Origin: Liolophura sinensis
Taxonomy: Eukaryota; Mollusca; Polyplacophora; Chitonida; Chitonidae
Reading direction: 5' to 3'
NCBI RefSeq assembly: GCF_032854445.1
Contig: NC_088295.1
Location: forward strand, 18,589,385-18,649,384
DNA length: 60,000 bases
Of this stretch, positions 15,301 to 31,600 are shown one piece after another. The notes beneath the pieces are model-generated. The model worked only from the letters and a program-made list of their open reading frames with translations, was not told the DNA's origin and ran no database searches. Numbering within the stretch: the stretch's first letter is position 1; each line of letters begins with the position of its first letter. The translations under genes and the position numbers were made by a program.

Positions 15301-18300
15301 TACAACAACGCAGAACTATATATACCTGGAGCTGAAGAGAGGAATCAGAGGGCAGACAAATTTGAAATTAATATCAGAAATGGTCAACTTGTAAATAAAA
15401 GAACAAATTGGTCATGAAAAACCCATGGCACAGGCACATGTAGCCTACCAATTACAGTAAAAAAAAGTGGTTGATGAATAAAAACATGTAACCTAGCCCT
15501 CAAAATATACATGTACCCGACCTTTAATATAACAAATTATGGTGTAATATGTACACACCCAATCTAAGGTCAACACAAGGTCAACAAAGGGTCTAAGCAG
15601 ACATCAACAACGACATTTCCTCACATCATCCCAATACCTCACCTTACTTCCTAATGAGCAGCCATAAATAACTACTGTACTGGATCGTACATAATGTCCT
15701 CAAACTTTTAGCAAAAAGATCCCTAAAATACATTTAACTTAATTTCTCTCCCATTTCCACTCATAAATCAAATACTTCTTTACATGTTCTGACAGCACCC
15801 CTTTACTCTTACAAAAGGAAAAGGAACATTTCAACCTGTCAGAACCAACTACTACAATTCTTCAATCTTGTCACATGTTTTGCAAGGTGTTTATTCAAGC
15901 ATATTCTGAAGGAATTATTCTGTGGTGACTGATAAAATAATACTTTTTGTGAATCCCAGAAATCTGCCAATCTAACCAATGTAAGTTTGTTGACAAAATC
16001 AAATTACAATTGTGTACTGAAAGTTGCTCTTTCATACCTGAAAAGGGTGAGGAATTAAATGATATGCAACTAGGTTAGCTACATGGACATGACATCAAGG
16101 GAAATATTTCATAAACATCCCAAATAAAGTCCTGTTCTCTACAGTTTTACATTTATCATTTTTGGATAATCTTTGGGTAGAAATCTAAAACTCACACAAA
16201 AAGTATTTTAAGTATCTTACGTTATGAGTCATGTGAAGAAAAGACAGCATCTTCCATCAGGAGATGACACAAGGAGATCATCACTTGCTTTACTGTTGCA
16301 GGAAGTTATTGTCTGACTGAGGTTTAACCTAGATTTACCCATGTTGTCCCAGCCAAAACAAAAACTGTTTTGTTGGCATTGTTTTTTTGAACTGAAATCA
16401 AGTACAGTAGTGCATATAATGTCGCCTATGATATGCTTTTAAACATGAATGACCTCCATGTCCAGGGACATCTATGGGTACACACTATTTTTCCCTGCTT
16501 GTCTGCAATGCTAAAGGAATTAATACCACAAAAATTTCCACCGCTGGCACAGTCCTGGCACCATTTTTGAATGTTTCTTTGGTTGCCCAGAGTTTAATGC
16601 TGTGATCAGGAAGTTTTCAATGAATGACTGCAATAAGATTTATGGGTAGAGGAAACCAGTACCTAGAGAACCTGGGATGAACTACCACCTTTAAGCAGCT
16701 AGAGTACATATGTACTTACAAACCCATTCTGGTACAATGGCATTATCATTGTCCCTGCATGATATTTTTTTGTGGCTTACAAAGGCCTTTCTGTGTTTGT
16801 TGTTTTTTTTTTTCATCTTATGATCAGTCAAACTTTAAATGGTGAGGTGAGATTGAAGAACAATTGAAGTCCCACTTTATTTGTATGATATAATATAAAA
16901 TGTTTATCAACATTGGTGTGGTCAGCTCATCCTTGTACATGTGGCGCATGTTTTTACATGCTTGTACATGGAGAATGGAAAATATCTTATATTCCTCCTG
17001 TATAAACTAGAAATAAAATCAAGTATAATATAATACATGTACATGTAGACGTTGGCCTTGGTATGTTTTTTGGCCCAGACCAGGTGCTTAATCAGCACTG
17101 CTGTTTGTTCCAGCTGACTTTCTGGGCCAATATGTTTGCTCAGGAATTTCTTCCGTGGCTTTTTCTCTGAAAAGCTAAACCCTCAAATTATAATGCTGCT
17201 CCTGTCAACTGAGCTTGTTTGTTAGCTCAAAAGGCTAAAGTTCTCCATAGTTCCTCATGGGGAGGTATAATAACAGCACATCCCAGGGAGGCACAGAAGA
17301 CAAACAGAGTGCTGTCCTGGACTCTAATTCAAAACAGGCCCTTGGGCTAACAGCCATCCCCATGGACAATTTACTCTTTGTAAATACGTGTTAGGATCCT
17401 AGTCTTGCATCAGTTTACATGTAAAGGTGCATGCAATGCTCATGTCTAGAGGGGTGACATTTTGAGCATGTTCTTGGCCCCCACGACCCTGAAGCTCCTA
17501 CGATCAAACAACTGTGCTATATTTAAGTGCTTGTGATATTCCCAGACCAATTCCGAGATCTGTAGCCTATTAAATTGCACAGTGACACAAATAGTAATAG
17601 GCTGCCAGCAACACATCTGAAGTAACCCAATCCATCTGCAGGCTAACAAGAACACACACATGCAATGGGATAACTAAACTATTAGTAATACCATGCTCCT
17701 TGTATATATAATCCTGAAAATGTGTCATCCACTTTCCACCCAGTACATGACTTGCACAGCTTTCTTATAACCCTGTATCAGCCAAACCCCACTCAACACA
17801 TACATGTACATTATACATACAAAGCCATCCCATCCCAGACAGGCAATGTAGTATGGTATCATTACACTTATTTAGTTTCCTACACAGATGCATGTATTTG
17901 TCACTGACAGTTCACATCTGTCACCAGCATATATGAAAACATGCGAGGTTTATCTATCAACACTGACAGCATGGAATCTTTATTTCTAGATGCTTCAGCT
18001 CACTTTTTATTAGCCCTAAATACATGACATTCTGCCTGGGTTATCCGAGGGATCTGCTCTGTCAACAGCTCTGATGTCAAGCCACAGACAGCAGTTTGTC
18101 AAGTTATGGACCAGCTACTGTAACTGTCAGTCGGCTTACACAGTGTCCCTGCCACGAATGGTACCTGTACATGATAAGTAAACCACATTTATTCCCAGAG
18201 TAATCTGATGTGTGATGCACTGTCAGTATCATTATCATAGCGACAATGAGCTTGAAGTAACTATGAAATGCACTGCAAAAGGCCTTTTATATGTATTTAT

Positions 18301-21300
18301 ATATCCCAGAGCAAAACAGATCTTTATTTACAATCGCAGGTTTGTAAAGCATCAACATGAATCTTTAGTATCTTTTGTATCAAGACAATTGTACAATGTA
18401 CTCTAATAACAACAGCATCTTAAACCTGGAACATGTACATGTATGTCAAAGTCAGTTTTTCACTATGTACGTGTAAAGCAGTGATCTCAAGTCGACCCAT
18501 GGAATATACAGATAAACCTGTCAAATGAAAATATGATATGCACTATTTCATATAACTGTGCCAGTGGTTTTGGACAAGCTTATAAAACAGTCCTGTTCTT
18601 GTTCTTCTCCACTGCGATGAGACGACATGGCAAATCTGAACATGGCTTAACATTGTTTATTAGCCTGTTACATGTACATGTATGTACACACGTATGCATC
18701 ACACTATATACAAGATCATTCATCAAACACACAAAAAAAATATATAAATTGTCTGAAAGAATTTCAGAATAATTTAATTACGGTATATAAAACTTATCAC
18801 ATGATTTACACACCCCCAGTGGCCTTTCACCTGTGCATGTGTCTGTTGACATTCACACCTATAATAATGCCTTAATAAGCTCAACTACAATTACTTCTGC
18901 TTGAAGATACATGACCATCCTCTAACAAAACTAATATACATGTCAAGGCAAAGCTATGCATGTCATAAGCAACTTAAAATAACAACTTATACATCAATCA
19001 CCTACATTCTGATCATGCTGGATAATTAAACAGGAAAAATTGGTGTGTTCAATAATGTATAAGGGAAATGTGATGCCAAAAGTACCACATAGATAGCCAG
19101 TGAGACATTTCATGTACTGGAATAACAGAATAATCTTTTGTACATTTTTAGTGTGAACCATTTCTTAACAATCCAAAATTGTTTTTTATTTTATCTTCTA
19201 ATAAATGCATATATAAATACAGAATCCACACCTGTAGATGTGTGTATATTATTCCTTCATGTGGAGAAAAAAGCAAAAACATTTGCACAGGTTTCTTGTG
19301 TCCAAGTTGTAATAAGTCTACCCTAATTCCTCAACCTTTTCACGTATGAAAGAGTAAATTTCAGTGCAGTTTATGCACATTTTCAATTTCATTTTGGAGA
19401 CAATACTACATTGGCTGGATTGGCCAATTTCAGGGCTTCACAAAAAGTATAATTTCATCAGTCCACACAGAATAATGCATTCAGAATATACGAAAAGGTT
19501 GAAAAATTACAGTAATGGGAACATGATAAGCCAATTGAACATATTTCTTTAGTGAGTGACAAAAGGGACAAGGGCAGGGACAAAATGAAAAGGCTTTAAC
19601 TGTACACCTACAATTCAAAGTATATGCTATGCTGTATTCTCCAATACTCCCATGTCCTTCGCTATGGAGAATTCTACACATGTATTATTGTATGCATGAA
19701 TTCTGGTGTAGAAAAAATTAATACATCTACTCAAGCAAAAATGAATAAAACTTGTGTGGAATCCATGACAGCTAGTATCTTTCTTCCTCGGGATATACAT
19801 ACCAATACACCTACATACTGGGATCATGCCCATAACTTTCTATGTGGCTAGCCTTTACGCTTTTGCACTGATGTGTACTGATCTCCTAACTAATGTTGAG
19901 ACCAAAACCACTCGAACATTTTCTCACTGTTATCCAGAAATTGAAAACAGCAGAGCCACAACAACTGCACAAAGAAGCAGCTAACATGTCAACGTAAGCA
20001 TTTATTGATAACTACAAGCACTCCAAAAGATACATGTAGAGCATGGGCCGACCTGAAGAATGTGCATGGGATGGTAGCTGCTAAAACCACTAATCAATGA
20101 CTATGCTAGTAGCAAGACCAGCAGAACGGGTAATATCATCAAGGGACATTTTACTTTTCAAAACCTCAGGTTACCTAAGCACATCTGGCTATTAACATGG
20201 GAAAATGTCAGGGTGTGAAGTTTGGTAGAGGTTTCTTAAGGGTGGAGGGTAAGCAAACCATGCTGCACCCTTCACTTACTCACTTGAGGAACATCCTCCA
20301 TTGGATAGGCCAGAATGGGTACATCCAACAGTACAATGTGATCTGCTGTATCCAAACAGAGAGAAAAGGGCAGGCTGACAAATACCTGACCACCTTTCCA
20401 ACACTAAACCTCTGTCAACTGCTGTACATCACATCTAACCCATGTACCTATATGTACATGAATATATTGTCTTAGTCCTAGTCCATTAAACCATAGATCA
20501 ACCAACTCTCTTTTATTAAGTTATTAATATCAATACTACATGTGTTTATAAATAGTTTAGAACTGCTTGAACCTAAAGTACATGACATTCTGTCCATGCA
20601 ATTAGAAAATCTATAAATAGAAAAACTATACAGTGCCACATTAAAACATCTTAAAAAATGCTTCCACTTCTCAAAACAAGAACTTAATGCACATCTTCAA
20701 TTATAGCTTATTTGGAGAAACTCTGCTTCTTGAATGTCGTTCAGAATTTCACACTAGGAAATTTTTGGTAAATATAAAGTTCTGAAAAGAAGCAGGGCTC
20801 TAACTCAACACTATACCTTGCCAAAAATTCTGTGCAAGTTATTCACTTTCATCTTGGACTGAAATTCACATCTTCAGCACATAGGTAGCCAAAAAGTCTT
20901 GGTTGTCTACCATGCAAAAAACTCTAATAACTTTCTATATGTTGAGATTATATCTCTGGTGTTATGACAGTATAATCAACATTAATTCTGATGTGTGGGG
21001 ACCCTGTGGCCGAGGATAGCCTGCCAGTGTGGCGAAATGACCCAGAAGCCTCTTACAAATGCGGTCGTTATGAGTTCAAGTCCAGCTTAAGCTGGCTTCC
21101 TCTCTGGCCATACCTGGGAAAGTCTATAGCAACCTTTGGATGGTCGTGGGTTTCCTCCACTATAATGCTGGCCACAGCCGCAGAAGTGAAACATTCTTGA
21201 ATACGGTATAAAAACACCTATCAAATAAATAATGAATAAAATATGTGACATAATGTCACTACAGTACAGGAGAAAAAATACTGCAAACTTGTCCAGGGAC

Positions 21301-22589
21301 AGGGGAAATCTGGGAGCCATTTCACAAGCCTAGGCAAAACAATTTTCTGTGTGTGCTTTTTTTTTTCAGAGAGAATTTGTAAAACATATGACTACACATT
21401 TCTTTTCACTGCAAACATTTCAAGTACACAAAAAATCGGGTCTGTTCAATTTGATTTTTCAAAACGGAACAGACATTATGTACATGTACATCTAATACAA
21501 GCTACATGTAGGTGGTAAGCTTGCAACTGTGTTGTACAGATACGCTAATGGTCTCAAATACAGCTTTTTTTTTCAAGTTTTTCTTCAAGTAAACTGACTT
21601 AGGTTTTATGTAAGGTATAAAGTTAAATATTCTGATAACTATGTGGCCATTAATAGATGGTTGACAAAAAGTGTAAACAGGCCATGTTTATTTGTGATTC
21701 CAAATAACTATAATAATACATATCCATGTAGTCATGTCAGGTCCATCCTCACAGACTGACAGGCATAGAGGTACATGTAGCGCCTTATAAATGTGGAACA
21801 TCTATGTACACTGTATGTGTTGTGTAAGTATATCTGCCTGTACATATTCTGGCATGTCTGGAAGGGTGTAGGGTCAGACTGACTGGAGGTGAACATATGT
21901 AGGTGTGCACAAGTAGGAGGGGCAGGGTTGAGTGCCTTCAGCTCTCCCACACAGCAACTCTCTCAGGCTTTGGATACACTGTGTGATAAGCAGGTTACTG
22001 ATGGTTCAGCTGATCAGACACTCCTCTGCAATAGCCTTAGGGTCACCTAGACCTAATATCAACTCATTATCTGTTAAAAAATGTCCCCTCACTTAAGAGT
22101 GAAGTGAGTTACTTCACACAATACCTGGTAAAGCTACACAAACATGAATGCCCAGATATGTGTGTAGGTACTCTGGGGTTTTCAACATTGATGTAATACA
22201 ACCAGCTGTAAAATGGCGATCTGCCAATACAAAACTTATACACAACAGTGGAACTTGTGCCACAACAGGATACTTAGCCACAGATTACCACTAGCCTGAG
22301 GGGATGGTGTGGGACAGTAGAGAGATGTAAATAATCCTTAATCTGAGCATGGGGATAAAGCAAAAGGTATTGAAGTGAGGATTAATCCTGTGTAAACAAT
22401 ACACCACACTACTGATGTATACATGTAGGCAAAGGGACTGAATCATGGCCTGGTATTTATACTGTGTATACATATACATGTGCGATCACAGGTCTAGACC
22501 CATTCCTGCCACTAGTACATCAAGAGAGATCTGACAAAAATCATTTTTACACTCATATATCACAGTCACAGACAAGAAAACTGAAATGT

Positions 22590-22633
<44 letters not shown>

Positions 22634-25600
22634 GCATTTTACATATACTATATACCTGTAGAATGTAGACAGAAGTGACTTTTGAAATGCATGTACATAT
22701 GTACCTGGAAGACCATACATACATGTACATGTACAAGTAGACAAATGTGAACATAACGATGGGCCTGTGCACAGGTAAATCTAAACATTTACATTAGGTC
22801 ACAGTCTTGATGGTCTGTGTATGTAAGGAGGCATTTGTTTGTTTGTTTGTTGTATAATGCAATGCTCAAGAATTTTAGGGGGGATTAGTCAACATGTCTA
22901 TGTATATAACAGAGACTCATACATGTACCTGTACTTGTAGAATCCCAAATACAGCATGAACATAAGAAGGTGCATGTAGATGTATGTACATGTATACATG
23001 TAATTATGTTGTACTATGCAAGTACAAATATATGTACAAATGGAAAGGACCTCTTCAATAAAAACATAGCCTAAAGTTCAGTACAATGAATGAATTGCAT
23101 TCCAGAGGGTCCAGAGCAGGCCACACACACACACACACACGCACGCACATACACACATTATACATGTATATATACACAGCCTATTCTACAACTCCATAGT
23201 CCATTAAGTCGCCTAATTCTAGCAAACCACACAAAATGGTTCCTGTTTTAAAAGTGCCCGTGGTACTCAGGTGACTATAGGAGTAGTTAGGAGGTGCAGT
23301 GAAGCAGACAGCAAACACCGACAAGGTGCTTAGTGCTTGATTTCCCCTCAATGAAAAAGCTGTCAGTTCAACAGTTAATCAATATAGAGAGTTGTGATGG
23401 ACGTGATTATCTGTACATCCATCTCCTTTGTCAGGTGTGCATAAGCCTCAGACAGCTGATCAGGTGTGAAGATGGCCAGACAATTCCTCAGAATTCCTCC
23501 CCAACAAATACACAGTTAGTCAAACAAACAATCTCTGTCGATACAGCTGCACACTCACTGTCCACACACAGGGCAAACACAGTATTAATAAAACTAGTAC
23601 ATTTATACATACATGCATAAATATACATTATGCATGTATTATCCATGTATATACAGTACATGTACTGATAGCATATACATACATATACATGTTCATGCAT
23701 CAAAGCTGACAATTTATTTCATAGTAAAATTGTGATATTAAGTAGCCCTTTTAAATATATATAATTAATAATCATATATGTCTATTAAAAACTAAAATGA
23801 TTAACTGAACATTGCAGGGAGAGTCATACTGACCAATTTATCTACAAACTGTCCCATGTATACAGATTTTCATGGCATATTGGTGGAAATGGTTCCAGCA
23901 TTCATAGAATGCAAGACAGAGTAAACGGTCTGACAAATGCTGTCAATCATATATTGTTACCAAAATCTTGAGAACAATGACAACAACAGCATCTACAAAG
24001 TCAGCACAGCTAGGAATGAACCCACACCCTGTGGTTTGGAGCCTACTCCTACACAAAGTGTGCACAATACAAAGTCTGGGTTACTGTACATGTATGAGTT
24101 GGCCAAGAAAGGTTAGATTTGTTGAAAAGAGACAGAGAAAATATTTTACACGAACTGTGGTGAAGTAAAATATTTTATTTGCATATAGTTGACCGATGTT
24201 CAACAACTAATTTAGGAATATTAGTATTAGTTTTGGCAATCTGGTTTGTGGGTGTTGAACACCACAGTACCTCAGTGCAGGAGCCAGGGAACTCTATCTG
24301 AAAAACACCTGAGGCATGTTCACCAGTCAAGGCTAATCTGAGGATCAGTTTGCTTCACCTGTGAATTTATGTAAAATGACCTGTATAGTTATCAGTAATT
24401 GTTGTACTTTACCTATAACCATCAGCAATGTATCACCATGGTTTACATAAATATTCCATGAATTGTCACATAATGATAAAATAGCACAGACACTGTGGAA
24501 TGTACATGTACATATAATCATTAGTCCTCGAGGTGATAACACGGAGAGTATTTACATGAACTACGGACAGTGAACACCTGGTCAAACTTATACACCATGA
24601 TCAAGTATCTGTGATCATGTATATGTGCTAATAAATACATTTATGCATCTACAAGTAATTTTGTATTTGAAGAATTAAGACTACATTATCTTATAATACA
24701 TTTGTATTTAAATTGCCTTCACACCTTTATAAATGTACAATGAATATGAACATGTCAGAGCATTACCATAATGTTATGTGGCATTTAATTTTTTTTGATA
24801 CAATGTCCATACACTGGCTTGTGAACATGATATGTTTATGAACATGTATAACTTTTATTTACATGTGTGCACAACTTTAATTTTATTTATTTATTTATTT
24901 GATTGGTGTTTTACGCCGTCACAACTTTAATGCATCAAAATCTGTTATAATGCATCAAAGTATAACTTTGCACTACATTTTAGGTAACTGTTTGCATGAC
25001 CTGTAATATATGTATACACATAGCTTTTTTGGTATTGTAAATGTATATATACATCTACAATGTATTACAGGAATACATAATTATACTTTAAGGAGGCATT
25101 GGTGAACATATCATTTAAGGAATATGTGGAGAACACATGTTTAAACTATGACAGGATGAAGTATTTTCTGAATGTATACATGATGCTGTCTGCATACAGG
25201 CAAAGATCTAGATGTTTGTCACCTCATGTCAGTTCACCCATCATGAGGGTCAGGCTTCAGCTGAGGCTGCGAACAGATGTACTTACATCACACAATGCTA
25301 TACATAAATAATACATGCACATATGAGTTAATGAAAACTCCATACAGGCAGAATAGGGAAGGTTTATTCATGAATTCCCTGATGTATGTGCTCAGTGTCT
25401 GACTACAGCCCTCAAACCAGTCAGCTGTCAACATTCAGAAATGTGTGATAGGTGTAGGATGTGCAGTAATGAATTAAACACTACTTCCTCTGACAAAGAC
25501 AGGTCTCTTGATACAAGATCAGCAATATTAACATCTACCTGAGCAATCATTACACCCCCTGGTTTTCATTTACTAAATGACAGCAGTAATTCATCTTCAC

Positions 25601-28600
25601 CCAATACTGAAGCTCTCCACCACTCCTGTCCATCATACTCCAGGCTACCAGCTAGTACAATACAGTGATTGTAAGCATACACGTGCACACCTGCATGCCC
25701 ATGGCTGGCCATTCTGTTGACAATCATGTACTATTAAACAATAGGGATGTATTATGTCTACATATTGCCAAAACTCAAGAGTAGAGCATGCAGCAACATA
25801 ATTACATTAGCATCTATTAATAGTGTCCTTATACTTATGTATGTTGTTACTTGATATTGCAGCCCTAATTAATTCTCCAAATGTGTAAGTTACACATCTA
25901 TCAGATTGACTGGTCTCTGGTATGTGCCATTTGTTCACCTGAGTCAATGCCATAAAGACTCTTCATATTATCCTATAGTACACCACAAATCATTATCAAA
26001 AATTCCATGGTATTCCAGCACAATGCTTGAAAACAGTTTACCTCAATAATTATGCATGGAGTCATAGGTCAATGGTTGCATTGTTTTCCTTAAGTGGACA
26101 ATTGACCTCAATATACCAATGTGTATTATGGGTAATACATTAAAATCCATCAGCACAGATTGTGTTCATACAAAATTGGTTCAATATATGCAGGTATTCA
26201 CATAGAGCTACAGGAAAATAACATGCGAGGTAACTTTACTGAGTATACACCTTGACAAGATACCACAACATTTCACTATAAACACATGTATGGTAACAGA
26301 ATCCACACAATTATGGTCTGCTGATGTACATACCCCAATTCTTAAACCTTTCCCCATATGAGAGAGCAACTTCTAGGACAATTCATTCAATTTTTTAACT
26401 TGATTTTTGAAGACAAAACTATACTGACTGCATGGGTTGGACAGCTTCAGGCCTTCAAAAAAGTACTTAATTGTATCAGTCTGTGCGAAATAATGCCTTC
26501 CAATTCTGCATGAATACAGACACATAAAAAGGTTGAAGATTTACAGTATGTACATGTACATGCATCATTCTCATATACAGAGCAACTAACAGAACTGATA
26601 ATTAGGTGAACAAAGAACTTGTAGAGGTGGTGGGAACAATTATTAACAGAAGATTTTAAACATACTTAAATAACCTTAAATTCTAGCATAAAAGTGCATT
26701 TCTGGAGGCAAACAAATGTCATAAAATATTACTTTATTTATTAAAACCTGCATTTTCCCATTAGGACATCATACTACATGTACCTTTACAACAAACCTCA
26801 AAATACCTTTCTAAAATCAACAAAACTCTCAGAATCCAGGAAAATCAAGTTAGTCAAGGGCTAAATGTTTGGTCATTTAGGGTTAAGTACACATCTTACT
26901 ACAAGGATAAGCACCATAATGGAAACAAACTGATTTCATACAATTATCTGAACTTATTCCAAAACTAAACCTCCTGAAGGTGATGAGTGTAGCTTGATGG
27001 TTTACTTTTCACAAAATGCCAATGACACTGAGAAATAAGCTGATGAAAGCTTCCAGTAAGAATAAGGAAGATTTGTTGCTCACAGTTTATTCTCTACTCT
27101 GTTACAGAGCCAAGCTTGTGTGTTGATATTACCACAGCTGGGCTGTGGAAAAAATAACCCTCTCCTCTAAACAATGATAGTTTCAGCAACACATAGTACC
27201 ATAAACAAAACTAGGTGGTGAAAATTACCACACACAGAACCTAACCTACATGCGTACATATATACAAATACACTGGCCCAGGTAAACTGACCATGAATGA
27301 ATTCATCAAGTTTTTGTGAAAAATTAAGGTTTTGGAATACCAGGAAGTTTCTAATTGAAACCCCTACATCTAGTTTAGTTACCATCAATATGTAATGACA
27401 TTAGTCTTCGTGTTAAACCCCAAGCACTCACTCACTCATTAGTCTTCGTGTTCACAAAGATACATTATCTTATTATGTTATCATTTGCAAAAATATCCCT
27501 CTCAAGAGTCTGTTACACAGTTCAAGCAGAGCTAATCGATGTCACCTTCTGACAGCAAAAGACAGCAACTCACAGTCTTATACACATCCATGACACATGT
27601 ACGTGAACAAAAATAAAATACATGCATGTTTTATCAGAAAATAAAACCTGTTAGGAAAACTATATGTACAAGTTGCTTGTTCATACATGCACATGTTGCT
27701 ACTTGGATCTGTTGAGTCAGACTTGGCATAGGCAAGCAGCATTTGGTATGGGACTGAACATACTCAACGCAGGCTGTACAACCTATGATATACATTGCAC
27801 AGTATAATAGTTGGATGAGGCTGAGTAATGTACCCAAACAACTGTAATGTGACAAGACTACATTTCTAGGTCACCATTTACATACACCAGGTAGGTAATG
27901 TCACTCCCCTTAATATCAATTCAACAAGCTAACAGGATTGGTTACAAAAGGCAGGTATGGTATAGAGTGAAACTATGCAGGCCAAAGAAGACATGCAAAG
28001 ACAGAATTCTGAAATGGAGATTCCCCACAATTTTGCATTGCATACATGCATGAAAAAAGTTAAAAACAAAATGAATGATTATATGTATGTGTACATGTAA
28101 TACTCTGGGGGATGCAACAACAGGATATGGCGGCTCCTTAGAATATCTGTGCTCGTAGTTTCGCATACTCTTATTTCCACTTGACCAATCACAGGTTATT
28201 TTATTCAGAGCTCAAAGTTTAAAAATCTTAACATTTCAAATATTCTGATTTGTATATAAATTGCACGTTTTTTTGTGTTGTTATCTAAATGCCTGGATTG
28301 TTCTAATAAAATATGACAAATCCCCTTTCACATTTTTATAAACCAACTACAACATGCACATGTACGATTAAAGAATATGCTATTGTCAAGCATAATTTCT
28401 GGTGATCTAACATTGCCATGCACTGTGGAAATAAATAGCTAAAATGCCCTCAAGGCAGATTATTAAGGACAGCTTTTGTTTAAACAGTACAGTGAGCTTC
28501 CTTAATCCAGGAGAGACATGACAAATCACTTCAGCTTATTCTAACAAGTAAGTGAAATTAGAAATTATTCTCAGCCCATTTAGTCAGTCAGGTATTTTAA

Positions 28601-31600
28601 CAAAATGTATCAGCTTATCAGCATGTTCATACACCAGGAATTAAGAGGGATGGACATATATTTATACATCTATATTTATGCTACTGAATGTCGCTATCTG
28701 TTCTACATGTATGTACAAGCAATGGCCAGATCAAAGGAATAAGAACAAGGTTAAGCGGCAAATGCCTGCAGCCTACAATGAGGCTGGGTAGTGAGTTTGT
28801 CATGTTCCAGCAATCTTCATCAGCACAGTAATTAATCTTTTCAGCCCAGAGCTGTACCAAAACAGGTCCAAATATCATTATTTACTTGCTGGTAATACAA
28901 GGTGTAATTAACAGAAAGTTTGTGATGCTCCCTCAAAAGGTAACTGTACTTGCCAGTAACGCAAGAATTCATAAAAAGCCTGACATTTACATGTATACTG
29001 TGAAGTACACACTTATATATGTACATGTACACATGTGCTTTTGCATTTATGCAATGCCTAATACCTATTAAAGGGGACATTTGTTAATAACATGTTCATG
29101 AAGCAGTGAATGAAGTAAATACATTCATGAGTGAATATATTTTAGCGTACTGTTCACACAGCTTACAGTTCACAACACTAAACATTACACATTGAAACAC
29201 TTGAGTAAGATGTTATTAAGTTTTATATACTGATTTACATGTATTTGACATGTGTTTTATGTATCGCGAAAAAGTTCCTTTATTTTGTTTTTTTTTTGGG
29301 GGCTGCCCCAAAGACATACTCTTATATTAGGATAATATACATATATTATAATGATGTACATTCTCTCACAATAGGTTAGCAACTCAAAATATGTCAGCTG
29401 CAACAAAAGTGTACAATTTTTACATGTCGTTGTAACCAGTATATATGCATGCCTGTACAATGTGCTATGCACAACATTGCAACCATGTCGAAATCTATAC
29501 TATTAACAGTCTTAGTCAGTAGGCCAGCCTTGTTGTTCCAGATCAAATATTAAATACCCTACATGTATCCATAAGCGACTCAAATCTAAAGTAACAGAAC
29601 TACTAAGCATCCATGTTTACGATTTCATAAACACAGCACTCTTTCAAGGAATAACAGGCATAACAGCCATTTACGATAAAGAATAACTCTTCCATGTTGC
29701 AGCCTGGCATATTCTTTCCCAGGGTTCACAAAATGGTGTCAATACAATTGACAGAAAAGTACATGAACATGTATACATTTACATATGCGCAAACAACTTG
29801 CACTTACTGTTCATTACAAAAAATATACACGTGGCACAAGATCCACTTCTGCATGGAATAACCACGTATAACATATTCTGTAAAGAGATTCTCTAAAATG
29901 GAAGGCTGTATTCAGGCTTTCATAGAAGTCGTCTGGATGAGCCGATATTCTGTCTGTCTACCGAATTCAAAACAATGTGAAGTTGTTTTTTAAAAGAAAT
30001 ATTCAAAATTTTACATAAACTCAATTTGAACACATGTAAAGTTCCGCAAAGCATTCTGTTCACACTTTGAGATACCTCCCTTTTACGGAAATCTTCATGA
30101 CCCTCTGCATTGATTAGATTTAAGAAGGCAATTTTTGGAAGTAGAGGGGCATATGAAATCAAACATGACACATAGTAAGCTTCTTTGGTCTCTTCCAAAT
30201 TGCTACTCATGAATAATTTGACCTACTTCAGCTTCTGATCGTTCTGTTTTTGACACAAGTGTAGCGCAAGTGACTCCATGTTAGTGCATGAAATCTGACT
30301 GGCTTGATCCCCTAACATCAGGTGACACTAATATCTTCACCTCCTTTCAAAGCAAGCATGCAGTTTGCCTCCAGGTTTTTGATGTCCTCTTACAGACTGA
30401 CAGTGATAACCCCATATTCCATAAGCCATTAATGCATGACCATTCTATCTTGATTCATGGCAACTGAATATTTTTTAAAGGTGATGTTAAGATCAATTGC
30501 TGATGTGAGCTTCAGTCAGTCTGGACTGCTCTAGGTTGTAAGCTTTCTGGGAAGGTTCTCACACTTCAATGGACCAGTATTCTGAAATACATGTAACAAT
30601 CACTGCAATGTGCACCGAAAATAAGCTTGCAATATCAACTAGGAGGCAAGCTTGATTTCAAGTATAGGCAGTGATAATTTCTTTAATCAATGAAGGATAG
30701 CACAAAAATATTCAATTTCAGTATCTCGAACGGTAAGTCAAAACAAGAAAAAAAAAAATTTTAGTTAAAAGAAAACTCAATTTTGCCCAGAAAGTGGTGG
30801 TCAGGAGGTAGAAAAAAAGGTTCTATGAACCTCTGGTATTAGATGATAATTTCAAAAATTTTCTCCTTATTAGTACCATAATAATTCTAGGATGTTGATT
30901 ACTGCTGAACACCCATGGTGTTTGATCACACCAAGCCACTACATTGAAGAAATGTATTGGTGCTCAGATTCAGCATCCTCAAATGCTTCTCTACAACTTT
31001 AACAAAATGTCTTAGAGATCTAACTTTCTTCTTCATTATCTCACCAGTTTTCTTAGCATATCTTCTGGCTATGCCTAAGTTCCATGAGCAGTTCACAAGT
31101 AGCACATGAGATCAGGGTGGGTCAGGATGAATGAACTCTAAACAAATACAGGCTATTAATCAGAACATATGCTTATCCTAATATAAACAGCTGATCTTAT
31201 CATGGCTAGATTAACAATTTATCATCACTGTGTTATACAGCAGATAAATAAGCAACTGCTGGTACATTAGTTCTTGTGACCTAAGGGAGATAGAATACTG
31301 ATAAAGAAACTCATGCAAATGATAGATGTACGTGTAGGTCTGTAAGTCTGTTTTTCTTGTAGGCATTTGTACATGTCTGTAGCTCTACCACTACATGATC
31401 CACTCCATACACTGCTTCTAGCTTGATGTCAGGCTGTTGTACATGTGCCATCATACCATGTACAGACAAATGTCTATCACAAACATGTACCAAGTTAGAG
31501 TCATGAGTAATGCAATATCAGAGTTCTGGTTATATTAACATGTCATATCCCATGGCCCCATACAAATTCTAGATTAAAAGTTAACTTATAGATTTGCCAA

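Noticed and set aside
29920-30210. 96-codon minus-strand ORF ([15 protein letters not shown]...) in MPRIP intron 1
   Set aside because: The composition is passable and a possible donor follows HEDFRKRE, so an alternative first exon cannot be excluded, but it has no match to the MPRIP N-terminus and no promoter-like context.
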